This document shows positions 17,732 to 26,715 of a stretch of DNA of 44,603 nt, in pieces. The stretch is from Paenibacillus fonticola DSM 21315 (GTDB taxonomy: Bacteria > Bacillota > Bacilli > Paenibacillales > Paenibacillaceae), in the NCBI RefSeq assembly GCF_000381905.1, contig NZ_KB907254.1, positions 1 through 44,603 of the forward strand, in the 5' to 3' direction. The position numbers and the translations under genes are program-made. The notes under the pieces were generated by a model, which was given only the letters and a program-made list of their open reading frames with translations, was not told the DNA's origin and did not search any database. How positions within the stretch are numbered: position 1 is the stretch's first letter; each line of letters opens with the position of its first letter.

Positions 17732-19186
17732 TTACTCTTTGGGCACAAATCCGCTGATATCAACACCAAGCCCCTGTGCCAGCCGCATCCCGTACTCCGC
17801 GTCCGCCCGAAAGAAGTTGCATACCGCCCGGAGCTGGATTTGCTCGGGAGTCTGGTTCAAGTCGTTCACCAGGTTCTGAATCAGATGGTCCCGTTGTTCC
17901 GGCGTATAGGCACGGTACAGTTCACCAGCCTGCGTGAAGTCATCCGTCTTGGCTATCCGCTCGCGGCCCGCTTGGCCGGATAACGGCATAACGCTGTCGC
18001 GATAAGCCGGTTGTTCCTTCGGGCTGTCATCGAAGCTGTTTGGCTCGTAATTGATCGGCGAAGGGTTTTGATTGACGTTCATTAAACCGTCCCTTTGATA
18101 GTTGCGGACCGGTGCATAGGGGCAGTTGACCGGAATTTGCAAATAGTTTGCCCCTAAACGGTAACGCTGGGTATCCGGGTAAGAGAACAACCGGCCCTGC
18201 AGAAGTTTATCTTCCGAAGGCTCGATGCCGGGCACCAGGACACTAGGAGAAAAGGCAGACTGCTCGACCTCCGCAAAGAAATTGTCCGGATTGCGGTTCA
18301 GCGTCATCGTACCGATCTTCATAAGCGGATAGCTGTCCTCTGGCCATACTTTGGTCGGATCAAGCGGATCGAAGCTCCACTTGTTTATATCCTCCACAGG
18401 CATCAATTGGACATGCAGTTCCCATTGCGGGTATTGTCCTTGCTGAATATGGTCATACAGGTCACGCGTTGCATGGTTAAAATCCCTTCCCTGAACTTCA
18501 CCTGCTTCATCTGCTGTGAAGTTGGCCACACCTTGCTTCGACTTCCATGTATATTTAACATAAGTCACTTTTCCCTCAGCATTGATCCATTTGAAGGCAT
18601 GAACACCGAAGCCGTCCATTTGGCGATAGTTCGCTGGAGTCCCGTTATCCGAAAACAGCCAGGTCATCATGTGCGTGGACTCCGGGGACAATGTCATGAA
18701 GTCCCAATACCGGGCCGGATCTTGAATGTTGGTGGCCGGCGACGGCTTAAGCGAATGAACCATATCCGGGAATTTAATTGCATCGCGAATAAAAAATACA
18801 GGCAGATGATTCCCCACAATATCATAGTTGCCTTCCTCTGTATAAAACTTTACCGCAAAGCCTCTTGGGTCACGCGCCGTCTCTGGAGATCCTTGTCCGT
18901 GGATGACCGTCGAGAAGCGAACGAACACCGGTGTTTCTTTGCCGGCTTGCTGCAGGAAATGAGCCCGCGTATGCTGCGCCATACTGCTCTCCGTAACGAA
19001 TACTCCATGGGCTCCTGCCCCGCGGGCATGAACGACACGCTCTGGAATGCGCTCCCGGTCAAAATGGGCCAGCTTTTCGAGCAAATGGTAGTCCTCCAGT
19101 AAGGCAGGTCCGTTCTGTCCGGCCGTCCGCGAATTTTGGTTATCTCCTACCGGAGCGCCCTGGTTTGTAGTCAACCGATGATTCAT
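17732..19186 (-). CDS. katA: Monofunctional haem catalase
   Basis: A 484-residue small-subunit (clade 3-like) catalase that breaks hydrogen peroxide into water and oxygen. The distal histidine is H53 in RVVHARGAGAHG, the distal asparagine N126 in DIVGNHLPVFFIRDAIKFPD, and the proximal haem tyrosine Y336 in RLFSYPDTQRYRLG. The vegetative KatA and spore KatX types look alike and cannot be told apart safely; the PerR-like operator upstream favours a peroxide-induced enzyme. The start has AAGGGATGA upstream. Single gene with its own terminator. Confidence 0.95.
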   Translation of the reverse strand: MNHRLTTNQGAPVGDNQNSRTAGQNGPALLEDYHLLEKLAHFDRERIPERVVHARGAGAHGVFVTESSMAQHTRAHFLQQAGKETPVFVRFSTVIHGQGSPETARDPRGFAVKFYTEEGNYDIVGNHLPVFFIRDAIKFPDMVHSLKPSPATNIQDPARYWDFMTLSPESTHMMTWLFSDNGTPANYRQMDGFGVHAFKWINAEGKVTYVKYTWKSKQGVANFTADEAGEVQGRDFNHATRDLYDHIQQGQYPQWELHVQLMPVEDINKWSFDPLDPTKVWPEDSYPLMKIGTMTLNRNPDNFFAEVEQSAFSPSVLVPGIEPSEDKLLQGRLFSYPDTQRYRLGANYLQIPVNCPYAPVRNYQRDGLMNVNQNPSPINYEPNSFDDSPKEQPAYRDSVMPLSGQAGRERIAKTDDFTQAGELYRAYTPEQRDHLIQNLVNDLNQTPEQIQLRAVCNFFRADAEYGMRLAQGLGVDISGFVPKE

Positions 19187-19214
19187 CTATATCATCCCTT
19201 CATTGCTATTGTAT

Positions 19215-19229
19215 TTAGACTTGGTCTAA
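19215..19229 (-). promoter_or_regulatory. PerR/Fur-like operator upstream of catalase
   Basis: TTAGACTTGGTCTAA is a 15-bp inverted repeat with a single inner mismatch, 29-43 bases before the katA start. It fits the 7-1-7 layout of PerR boxes (TTATAATNATTATAA) with conserved outer TTA/TAA, but with GAC/GTC in place of the AT-rich core. Location and gene support PerR; the core is divergent. Confidence 0.55.
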
Positions 19230-19372
19230 GTTCTGTAATAGATCTTATCACACACTTAGGCCCTATAGCATGAAGGTTAGATGAGAAATACATGAAGAAT
19301 AACATTTGCTGAAACGAAGCGTGATAAACCTTGGGGAAATCAAATTTTATACCCTGAGAAAATAAAATAACC

Positions 19373-19408
19373 AAAAAAAAGCGATGCCTGAATAAATCAG
19401 CATAGCTT
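19373..19408 (-). terminator. Terminator of the alpha/beta hydrolase gene
   Basis: On the minus strand the imperfect arms AGCTATGCTGA and TCAGGCATCGCT form a hairpin followed by TTTTTTTGG. It begins about 25 bases after the stop at 19431. Confidence 0.7.
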
Positions 19409-19430
19409 TTGAATTCTCATATTTGTAGGA

Positions 19431-20204
19431 TTAGCTCCAGCGGTTGAGGAATTGCAGGATGAGCTCGTTTAATGCTTTCGCTGCTTTTGTCGGAATCTGA
19501 TGACTGGTGTTTTCAATAAAGGCTAACTCGTTGTTCGGTAATTGCTCGTGAAGCAGCTTAGCATGCCGATGAAACAACTTATCCTTCTGTCCGTAAATCA
19601 ACAAGACGGGATGATGGATATTTCCCAATTGTGCTGTACAGTTGTAATTCAAACTGTATTGATAATACTGCCCGGCGTTCTCGGCGTTTCCTTTTTTAGC
19701 GTCGTTATACAACAGCCGCAGCAGGGATAGCCTTGTCCGTGCTTGTCCCCAGGCAACAGAGAAAGCTATTGTGCTAACCGCGCCGATTCGGGACAAGATT
19801 GATCCAAGAACTATTTTGTTTCTTAATTTCCGGTCACTCGCTTCCGACATACCGCCGATTACAATGCCGCCTAATGTCTGATTCGGATAGGTCAACATAA
19901 ACTCAAGCACAATGGAGCCCCCTGCGGAATATCCGCATATAAAAGCCTTTTCGATCTTCAGCTGATCCATCAATTGCCTGATATCCTCGACAATCAAAGG
20001 ATAAGTGATTCCTTTCGCGGACGGTTGGCTTTGGCCGTGGCCTCTGATATCGAAAGCAATGGCCCGGAAATGTTCCGACAATTGCTGAATCTGAAATTGA
20101 AAGTTCAAGCTTGTCAACACCGGAGGGTGAATGAAGATGATGGCGGTTCCTGTGCCCTGATCGATGTAATGCATGTTATACCCATTTATACTGGAATTCG
20201 GCAT
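19431..20204 (-). CDS. Alpha/beta-fold hydrolase
   Basis: A 257-residue hydrolase. The nucleophile elbow GYSAGGS puts the catalytic serine at S93; the acid is the aspartate in LLIYGQKDKLF and the histidine that in ENTSHQIPT. The oxyanion region is IFIHPPV. Members hydrolyse esters, lactones or halides; the substrate is unknown. I chose ATG 20204 (MPNSSINGYNMHYIDQ), as family proteins begin shortly before the GYNMHY strand; the frame stays open to a TTG at 20267 without a clear site. Its neighbours offer no functional clue. Confidence 0.85.
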   Translation of the reverse strand: MPNSSINGYNMHYIDQGTGTAIIFIHPPVLTSLNFQFQIQQLSEHFRAIAFDIRGHGQSQPSAKGITYPLIVEDIRQLMDQLKIEKAFICGYSAGGSIVLEFMLTYPNQTLGGIVIGGMSEASDRKLRNKIVLGSILSRIGAVSTIAFSVAWGQARTRLSLLRLLYNDAKKGNAENAGQYYQYSLNYNCTAQLGNIHHPVLLIYGQKDKLFHRHAKLLHEQLPNNELAFIENTSHQIPTKAAKALNELILQFLNRWS

Positions 20205-20354
20205 TTTACTAATCACCGCTATTGTTTTATTAGTTGGAGTTATTATTGTATCTCCCTTCTTCCGCAACTATTCATGACTTGAAAAAGGCAAACAAATTGA
20301 GCGAAAGAGGGTCACCAATTCCACCACTCCCCAATTAACCCCCATGAAGATCAA

Positions 20355-20400
20355 GGGGCTGTCTATAAAGTCAGTAAAAACTAACTTTATAGACAGCCCC
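20355..20400. repeat. Perfect 17-bp inverted repeat (12-base loop)
   Basis: GGGGCTGTCTATAAAGT (20355-20371) and ACTTTATAGACAGCCCC (20384-20400) are exact complements. The hairpin could stop transcription of either strand, but there is no long T-run. The sequence resembles the GGCTGTCTxxAAAGT terminal repeats of some insertion sequences, so it may be a collapsed element end. The remaining gap (20205-20587) shows nothing else. Confidence 0.75.
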
Positions 20401-20587
20401 GTTGTTTGTGCGAGCTTCTACGATGATTGTATACATTCGAAAATCAAAGGACGGAAGCCCTCGCAGCGAAAAATGCGGCACGGTATAGGTTCTTCATAAA
20501 TTAGAAATAAAGCACAGAGGACTACCTTCAATACAACGGCCTGCAGTCCTTCAGTCTCGCCAGACCTTTTGGAGCTGCTGTCCCCTC

Positions 20588-21433
20588 TTACCCTTTCAAG
20601 CCTGTTGTCGATATGCCCTCCACAAAATATTTCTGGGCGAAAAAGAACAACAGAATGCAAGGCACAATGCTGACTACGGACATCGCCAGCACCTGGTTCC
20701 AGGACACCGCCGACGAAGCGTCGAGAGATAGACGAAGTCCCAGCGACACGGTAAACTTCTTCACACTGCTAATGTAGATGATCGAGTTAAAGAAGTCGTT
20801 CCACGTCCACATGAACTGGAATATGCCGACAGAGAAAATAGCTGGTTTACAAAGCGGCAGCAGCACCCGCGTCAGTACAGTAAACGAGTTGCATCCGTCG
20901 ATAGTGGCGGCTTCGTCCAAATCCCGGGGCAGACCCCTGAGAAACTGGATCATCATATAGACGAAAAACGCACCTGTGGCAAAAGCCGCCGGAATAATGA
21001 ATGGCAAATACGTATCGAGCCAGTGCATCTTGTTAAACAAAATATACCGTGGAATCATGATCGAAGCGTTCGGCAGCATAAGTGTCGCGATCATAATCGA
21101 AAACAGCATCGTTTTCATCGGAAACTCGAATCTCGCAAAGCCGTAAGCTACAATGACACTGGAAATAATCGTGAATACAACCGTCGGAATGACCAGAATC
21201 AAGGTGTTGATGAAAAAATCCTGAAAGCCGTACTGTCCCGTTCCCTGCCAGCCTAGTGCATAAGAGTCCCACACATACGTCGTAGGCAGCAGCTTGCTGG
21301 AGCCGAAAATTTCAGCATTCGTCTTGAACGATGACGTAAATAGCCAGATGAGCGGGTATACCATAATAAACCCGAGAACAATCAGAAATGTGTAATTGAG
21401 TGTAGTGCGTGTCCTGCTGTTTGATTCCCTCAT
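20588..21433 (-). CDS. Carbohydrate ABC transporter permease, MalG/UgpE type
   Basis: A 281-residue permease with six helices. The cytoplasmic EAA loop reads DEAATIDGCNSFTVLTRVLL, the docking site for a shared ATPase such as MsmX (none is encoded here). The C-terminal KYFVEGISTTGLKG is typical of this subfamily. GGGAGAGG precedes the ATG, three bases after the upstream permease stop. Third gene of the binding protein-permease-permease operon. Confidence 0.92.
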   Translation of the reverse strand: MRESNSRTRTTLNYTFLIVLGFIMVYPLIWLFTSSFKTNAEIFGSSKLLPTTYVWDSYALGWQGTGQYGFQDFFINTLILVIPTVVFTIISSVIVAYGFARFEFPMKTMLFSIMIATLMLPNASIMIPRYILFNKMHWLDTYLPFIIPAAFATGAFFVYMMIQFLRGLPRDLDEAATIDGCNSFTVLTRVLLPLCKPAIFSVGIFQFMWTWNDFFNSIIYISSVKKFTVSLGLRLSLDASSAVSWNQVLAMSVVSIVPCILLFFFAQKYFVEGISTTGLKG

Positions 21434-21436
21434 GGT

Positions 21437-22378
21437 TTATCCTCTCCCGTCCTCATAATATACCCAGCTATTGGAGGTTTTGAAAATAACGGCAGTTACC
21501 ACCATAATAATGATGAACAAGATCCAGGACAGCGCGGAGGCGTAGCCCATTTTGAAGAAACTGAAAGCTTCTTCATACAGTTTCAGCGCATATAAGAAGG
21601 TCGACTTCATCGGTCCCCCATTCGTGATGACGAACGCGCCGGTAAACTCCTGGAAAGCGTTAACCATCTGCATCACCAGATTAAACAGGACAATCGGCGT
21701 GAGCAGCGGCACTGTAATTTTAAAGAACATGCGTACCTTGGATGCCCCGTCAATGGAGCCGGCCTCGTATAGATCGTTAGGGATCTGCTGCAGCCCCGCC
21801 AAAAATAACACCATCGAGGAGCCGAATTGCCAAACCGTGAGCAGTCCCAGCGTATACAGCGCCACATCCGGGCTCCCGAGCCAATCCACCGGACCGATAT
21901 GAAGATAGCCCAGCATATGATTGATAACCCCTTCCTTCATAAAGAGGAAGCGCCACAGTACGGAAATTGCCACGCTCCCCCCAAGAATAGAAGGCAGGTA
22001 GTAGACGGTTCTGAAAAGATTGATCCCTTTCAGCTTCGCGCTAAGCAATACGGCGATAAACAGGGCAAAAGCCAGCTTGACCGGAACCGCGAGCAGTACA
22101 TAAATCCCCGTTACCTTTAGCGACTGGTAGAAGTCAGGATCCGCCGTAAAGATCTTCTTATAATTGTCTAGCCCTATAAATTTAGGCGTGCTTACCATGT
22201 TATAATCCGTAAACGAATAATACAGCGATGACAGAAACGGATAGAACTGAAAGACCAGCAAACCTATAATCCAAGGCGCAATGTACAACAGTCCGATGTA
22301 CTGATAGTTTTTCTTGACTCTAATTTTCTGCCCCACATGCTTCTGAGCCTTGGCCGGCACTGAGTTAGATACAGACAT
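21437..22378 (-). CDS. Carbohydrate ABC transporter permease, MalF/UgpA type
   Basis: A 313-residue permease with six helices. APWIIGLLVFQFYPFLSSLY and the EAA loop YEAGSIDGASKVRMFFKITV are characteristic. AGGAAGGGAGAG precedes its ATG. It sits between the binding protein and the second permease. The substrate is probably an oligosaccharide or monosaccharide, not determinable from sequence. Confidence 0.92.
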   Translation of the reverse strand: MSVSNSVPAKAQKHVGQKIRVKKNYQYIGLLYIAPWIIGLLVFQFYPFLSSLYYSFTDYNMVSTPKFIGLDNYKKIFTADPDFYQSLKVTGIYVLLAVPVKLAFALFIAVLLSAKLKGINLFRTVYYLPSILGGSVAISVLWRFLFMKEGVINHMLGYLHIGPVDWLGSPDVALYTLGLLTVWQFGSSMVLFLAGLQQIPNDLYEAGSIDGASKVRMFFKITVPLLTPIVLFNLVMQMVNAFQEFTGAFVITNGGPMKSTFLYALKLYEEAFSFFKMGYASALSWILFIIIMVVTAVIFKTSNSWVYYEDGRG

Positions 22379-22413
22379 AGCGGACTCTCCCTTCCTATCT
22401 CAAATCTCTTTGT

Positions 22414-23763
22414 TTATTGTCTGCCTTTGACTTCCTCCAGCTTGGAGGTCAGGCTGGAAATTAGCTCATCCGCAGCTTGCTCCGGGGTTGACTTTCCATA
22501 GCTGACTTTTTGAATGATGTCCTCCAGCACTTTTTGCACTTCAGAGTTGTTAGCTACACTGTTGTCCACTATTCCAGCATTTTTCAACCCAAGCTCCACC
22601 GCATTCGTAATTGCCGCGTCAATTTTACCTGCTGCCACAGCAGCTTCTTGAGATGATTTGACCGGCGGAACAGAACGAACGTCACCCAGAATAGCGGCAG
22701 CCTCCGGATCATTCATAAACCAATTGAGGAACTTGGCGGCTTCTTCCTGATGCTGGCTTTTGTTGCTGATAGCAAACAGCTGGGCAGGTCTGACCAGTAC
22801 GCCTGTATCTTTGGCATCCTTGGCAATGACCGGAAGGCCCGTTACAATTTCAACGTCCTCAGGCAGTACATTTTTAAGCGATAACAGCGTGCTGCTCATC
22901 GATGGAGCCATTGGAATTTCCTGATTGATCCACTTCGGATTTTGGTCAATTTTGCCGAAGAAAAGGTCGCTCTCGCCGATCGGCTGATAAACGCCTGCTT
23001 CCATCGCTTTTTGCAGCCACTCAAAGCTGGACACTGCATCTTCTTTACTGAAGCCGACGGTAAAATCTTCATTAACCCATTGATTTCCTGTGCGCTGTTT
23101 CAGCATGGTGATGATATCCTGACGCAAGGCTGCATGGTCGGCAAGCAGAAGATATTTGGAGCTGTCTTCCGCATGCAGCTTCTTCCCTGCTTCATATATA
23201 GATTCCCAATCCCACTGCGTCTCCGTTGAAATTCCCAGTTGATCCGCCAGCGTCTTATTAATGATCATACAATAAGCATTAACTCCGGTAGGCACAGCGG
23301 CAAGCTTGCCATTGTACAGCCCGAAATTGCTCAGAAAGTTTTGATCGAATCCGGACGTATCAAATTCCGATTGATCTTTCAAATCGACAAAGAAATCTCC
23401 TTTGCCGGTCAACTCCTGCAGCCACGGCAGGTCAAGCTGCATAATGTCAGCGGAAGTGCCTCCGGACAGCTGGGTCTTGATCTTTTGCTCATAGCCGTCA
23501 AAGCCCTGGTATTCCGCTTCGATCGTGACGTTTGGCGCAATCTGCTTATAGGCTTCAATAGCTGCAAGAGTTGCCGCATGGCGATCCTCTCCACCCCACC
23601 AGCTGAAGCGCAAGGTTACTTTCTCATTGCCGGCGCTTTTTCCGCCGCCTCCGTTCGTGTTATTTGCACCCGAAGGCTCGCTATTCCCTGAAGAGCAGCC
23701 ACCAAGAATGGAAAGAATAATGACAATAGCAATACATAACGCCCCTACTTTTTTTCTTTTCAT
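22414..23763 (-). CDS. Sugar ABC transporter substrate-binding lipoprotein
   Basis: A 449-residue family-1 extracellular solute-binding protein. The lipobox is LGGC with C23 as the lipidated cysteine, followed by a Gly/Asn-rich spacer. LRFSWWGGEDRHAATLAAIE and ADIMQLDLPWLQEL are typical of the family. AAGGAG precedes the ATG. First gene of the operon; its promoter region carries cre-like sites and is shared with the divergent YesN/YesM pair, which probably controls it. Confidence 0.93.
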   Translation of the reverse strand: MKRKKVGALCIAIVIILSILGGCSSGNSEPSGANNTNGGGGKSAGNEKVTLRFSWWGGEDRHAATLAAIEAYKQIAPNVTIEAEYQGFDGYEQKIKTQLSGGTSADIMQLDLPWLQELTGKGDFFVDLKDQSEFDTSGFDQNFLSNFGLYNGKLAAVPTGVNAYCMIINKTLADQLGISTETQWDWESIYEAGKKLHAEDSSKYLLLADHAALRQDIITMLKQRTGNQWVNEDFTVGFSKEDAVSSFEWLQKAMEAGVYQPIGESDLFFGKIDQNPKWINQEIPMAPSMSSTLLSLKNVLPEDVEIVTGLPVIAKDAKDTGVLVRPAQLFAISNKSQHQEEAAKFLNWFMNDPEAAAILGDVRSVPPVKSSQEAAVAAGKIDAAITNAVELGLKNAGIVDNSVANNSEVQKVLEDIIQKVSYGKSTPEQAADELISSLTSKLEEVKGRQ

Positions 23764-23790
23764 CGTTCATTCTCCTTTTAACATCTTTGA

Positions 23791-23804
23791 TGTAAGCGCT
23801 TTTA
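23791..23804. promoter_or_regulatory. cre-like catabolite-control site near the binding-protein gene
   Basis: TGTAAGCGCTTTTA matches the CcpA consensus TGWAANCGNTNWCA at all but the penultimate position or so. It lies 28 bases upstream of the transporter operon's first start codon, where bound CcpA would block transcription. Confidence 0.55.
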
Positions 23805-23935
23805 ATTATAGGGCTAATTTCCCGCTTTTTTAAGGTAGCTAATCTTAGATTTGGGTATCATTTCACATGCTTTTTTTCAAAAAGGTATCCCATTATTGTA
23901 AAACGAATCATTATTACAGTTGTTCACCCCGCCTG

Positions 23936-23949
23936 TTAAATCGCTTACA
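23936..23949. promoter_or_regulatory. Second cre-like site overlapping the YesN promoter
   Basis: On the minus strand this reads TGTAAGCGATTTAA, sharing the TGTAAGCG core with the site at 23791 but in opposite orientation. It lies just upstream of the TATAAT at 23970 and would overlap the -35 of the regulator gene. Confidence 0.4.
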
Positions 23950-23969
23950 TTCGTAATCACCGTATCTGT

Positions 23970-23975
23970 TATAAT
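23970..23975 (+). promoter_or_regulatory. -10 box of the YesN/YesM operon
   Basis: A perfect TATAAT 47 bases before the regulator's start codon. The -35 is weak (TTACAT-like, about 19 bases upstream), as expected for a regulated promoter. Confidence 0.5.
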
Positions 23976-24022
23976 TTAAGAAGAAACCAGTACACTACAT
24001 CTTGCGAGCATGAGGTGAATTC

Positions 24023-24802
24023 ATGTTTAACCTGTTAATTGTTGATGATGAAGCAGAGACAAGGGAAGCATTGTGCAGTTATTTTCCTTGGGACGAGATC
24101 GGATTTCATATTGTCGGCCAGGTTAACAATGGGCAGGAAGCCCTTCATTTTATAGCGGAAAAAGAACGTGTCGATATCGTCCTTACAGATATTAAAATGC
24201 CTGTCATGTCCGGCATCGAGCTGGCGGAGCATTTATACAACAGCAGCCGGCACATTAAAGTTGTGTTTATTAGCGGTTACCGGGATTTCGAATATGCCCA
24301 AAAAGCACTGCACTACCGGGTGAAAAACTACGTGCTCAAGCCAGCCAAGTATCATATGCTTATGGAAGTGTTCCTCAAGCTAAAGGAAGAAATGGAAGCT
24401 GAGGGAGCATTGCCGGCACAAAAGGCAGAGGCAGCCGGTCCAGCGGGACCAGCCGATCTGGCTGGTCCCCGAAATGACGAAAGCCTTATTATTTGTAAAA
24501 TTAAGTCCTATGTAAAAGAAAACTATAAGGACGCTTCTCTCGATGAAGTCGCCAGGCAGGTCCATATGAACGCCAACTACCTTAGCTTTTTTTTCAAACA
24601 AAAGACGGGGCAAAATTTCTCAGATTATTTGATCAGCACCAAGATGGAGGTCGCGGTGAATCTGCTGCAAAACGTAAGCTACAAGACGTATGAAATTAGT
24701 GAAATGGTCGGCTACAGCAACGCTAAAAACTTTACGCGCACCTTCAAAAGCTATTACGGGAAAACGCCCAGTGAATATAGAAATGGCCAAGTGACCCGAT
24801 GA
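24023..24802 (+). CDS. yesN: YesN-type response regulator (receiver + AraC DNA-binding domain)
   Basis: A 259-residue regulator. The receiver (1-120) has the acidic pocket VDDE (8-11), phosphoacceptor D56 in VLTDIKMP and the lysine in VLKPAK. The AraC-type double helix-turn-helix fills residues 155-255 (SLDEVARQVHMNANYLSFFF...ISEMVGYSNAKNFTRTFKSY). A Gly/Pro/Ala-rich linker (130-150) separates the two; receiver and linker are shorter than in many YesN proteins. GAGGTG precedes the ATG. It partners the histidine kinase by an ATGA overlap and probably activates the divergent sugar transporter. Confidence 0.88.
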   Translation: MFNLLIVDDEAETREALCSYFPWDEIGFHIVGQVNNGQEALHFIAEKERVDIVLTDIKMPVMSGIELAEHLYNSSRHIKVVFISGYRDFEYAQKALHYRVKNYVLKPAKYHMLMEVFLKLKEEMEAEGALPAQKAEAAGPAGPADLAGPRNDESLIICKIKSYVKENYKDASLDEVARQVHMNANYLSFFFKQKTGQNFSDYLISTKMEVAVNLLQNVSYKTYEISEMVGYSNAKNFTRTFKSYYGKTPSEYRNGQVTR

Positions 24803-26550
24803 GAGAAAAGTATTTCATCAAGCATCTGGCTAGGTTTCTCATTCCGCTGCTGATTCCGATTATCATACTTGGCTCCCTCTCGACGATTTCAACACAGCAT
24901 GATATTAAAGCCGACATTAATCAGAACAGCAGCTTTTTGCTGCAGCAATCGCAAACTCAGCTGGAAATGATTTTGAATGAGCTGGATACGCTGTATCTTG
25001 CACTTTACGACAACAAAGACATTTTTAACGAGCTGTCATCTGTACTAAAAAATCCATATTATACGTATGAGAGTTCCACTTCTAACCGGATCATTTCCAG
25101 CTTTTTGAATGCTTTTACGAGTTCCAAGCCTTATATACAGTCGTTCTATCTCTATGTCGATAACCCGCACCATCGCTTTCTATCGTCTGTCGACGGTCTG
25201 GTGACGCTGGATCATTACTACGATACGGAATGGTATGGGCTGTTTATGGATTATACAGGCATGCCTACGAAATGGACAACACGGCGAAATATCCGCTTCT
25301 ATGATTTTGAGACCAATCCTACGGCGATGGTTACGTTCTACAATGTGCTGGTGCCGCAAAAAATCGCGATCATCCTCAATATCCGCCCGAAATATATAGA
25401 AAATATTCTCGATGATATTACAACCTACGAGGGGCAGCAGCTATTCGTACTGGATGAGAACAACCATGTCATTTTCTCTAACCATAAGCATGAGGCATTC
25501 TTTCAGGATGAAGACATTCAGCGGATTGCGAATCAACCTGCAGAATTTTTTGATATGCGCACCCCGCAGGGAATGATCAATGTTACCAAAGTAGAGTCGG
25601 AACGCTACAAATGGAAATATGTTTCGGCTATTCCGCATTCTGAGCTGTATAAGACACCGACGCGTATTTTTAACTACACCCTATTCTTTACAGGAATATC
25701 TGTAGTATGCGGTTTTATCCTCACCTATTATTTAGTGAGCCGCAACTATAAGCAGCTGAAGATGATTCGTACGCTGATCAAGTCTGCAGATGACCGCCTT
25801 ACACCCTTGGAGCCCCCGGGAAAAGTCAGGGACGAGTACTCTTATATTATTCATAATATGATCACTCATTTTATCGAGCATCGTTATATTCACACACAAC
25901 TGTTGGAGAAAAAATACCGGCTGCAGGTTATGGAGCTGCTGGCTCTGCAATCGCAAATCAATCCGCATTTCCTGTACAACACGTTGCACTCCGTCTATTG
26001 GGAGTCTGTGGCTCTGACCGGAAAGCCAAATAAGGCGAGTGAAATGATTGAGGATTTATCCGATATGCTGTCTTACTCCTTCAGCAATCCTACCAAAACG
26101 GTGACCTGGGCAGAGGAGATCGCCAACTCTGTCAGTTATATCAATATTCAGAAAAAACGATACAAGGACAAGTTTGACGTCCTCTTTGAATACGAGGAGG
26201 AAACCACCAAACTGTCCACGATGAAGCTAATCTTGCAGCCGCTTCTGGAGAACAGCATTTATCACGGCATTAAAGAGAAGGAGGATTTCGGACTTATTAA
26301 GGTGAAGCTCGTCCGCAAAGAAAACCGGCTGTCGATCATTGTCCTCGATAACGGGGCGGGCATAGAGCCCGTAAAATTAAGCGAGATCAACAGACAGCTG
26401 CGATCGGATGAGGAGCCTGCGCTCCATGTAGGCATGTTCAACACGAACAAGAGGCTGATGCTCATGTACAACGACCAGTACAGCCTGCGCATTCGCAGCA
26501 AGCCTGACTTCGGCACGATGGTGGAAATCATTATTCCGGTCACGGAGTGA
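24799..26550 (+). CDS. yesM: YesM-type sensor histidine kinase
   Basis: A 583-residue membrane kinase. Transmembrane helices lie at about 12-32 and 293-315 and enclose a roughly 260-residue extracellular sensor (Cache-like, inferred). After a short HAMP-like link the HisKA_YesM domain has QSQINPHFLYNTLHSVYW with phosphorylated H390. The ATPase domain follows (LILQPLLENSIYHGIKEKE as N box, LDNGAGI as G1). Its ATG overlaps the response-regulator stop, so the pair is coupled. It probably senses an extracellular sugar or binding-protein complex. Confidence 0.92.
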   Translation: MREKYFIKHLARFLIPLLIPIIILGSLSTISTQHDIKADINQNSSFLLQQSQTQLEMILNELDTLYLALYDNKDIFNELSSVLKNPYYTYESSTSNRIISSFLNAFTSSKPYIQSFYLYVDNPHHRFLSSVDGLVTLDHYYDTEWYGLFMDYTGMPTKWTTRRNIRFYDFETNPTAMVTFYNVLVPQKIAIILNIRPKYIENILDDITTYEGQQLFVLDENNHVIFSNHKHEAFFQDEDIQRIANQPAEFFDMRTPQGMINVTKVESERYKWKYVSAIPHSELYKTPTRIFNYTLFFTGISVVCGFILTYYLVSRNYKQLKMIRTLIKSADDRLTPLEPPGKVRDEYSYIIHNMITHFIEHRYIHTQLLEKKYRLQVMELLALQSQINPHFLYNTLHSVYWESVALTGKPNKASEMIEDLSDMLSYSFSNPTKTVTWAEEIANSVSYINIQKKRYKDKFDVLFEYEEETTKLSTMKLILQPLLENSIYHGIKEKEDFGLIKVKLVRKENRLSIIVLDNGAGIEPVKLSEINRQLRSDEEPALHVGMFNTNKRLMLMYNDQYSLRIRSKPDFGTMVEIIIPVTE

Positions 26551-26557
26551 AGGCGAG

Positions 26558-26706
26558 GGGGGGGGCGGTCACGGAGTGAGGGCGCAGGTTTGGTTACGAA
26601 CCGAGAGTGCGGGTACGGTCACCGAGCAAGGCCGCAGGTTTGGTTACGGACCGAGAGTGCGGGTACGATCACCGAGCAAGGCCGCAGGGCTAGTCACGAG
26701 GTGAGG
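26558..26706. repeat. 50-bp tandem repeat in the YesM/AraC convergent gap
   Basis: Copies 26583-26632 and 26633-26682 differ at only a few positions, are preceded by a weaker copy from 26558 and followed by a partial copy to 26706. Shared words are GCAGGTTTGGTTACG, ACCGAGAGTGCGGGTAC and TCACCGAGCAAGGCC. No open reading frame or hairpin of note. Confidence 0.85.
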
Positions 26707-26715
26707 GCCGGGGAC

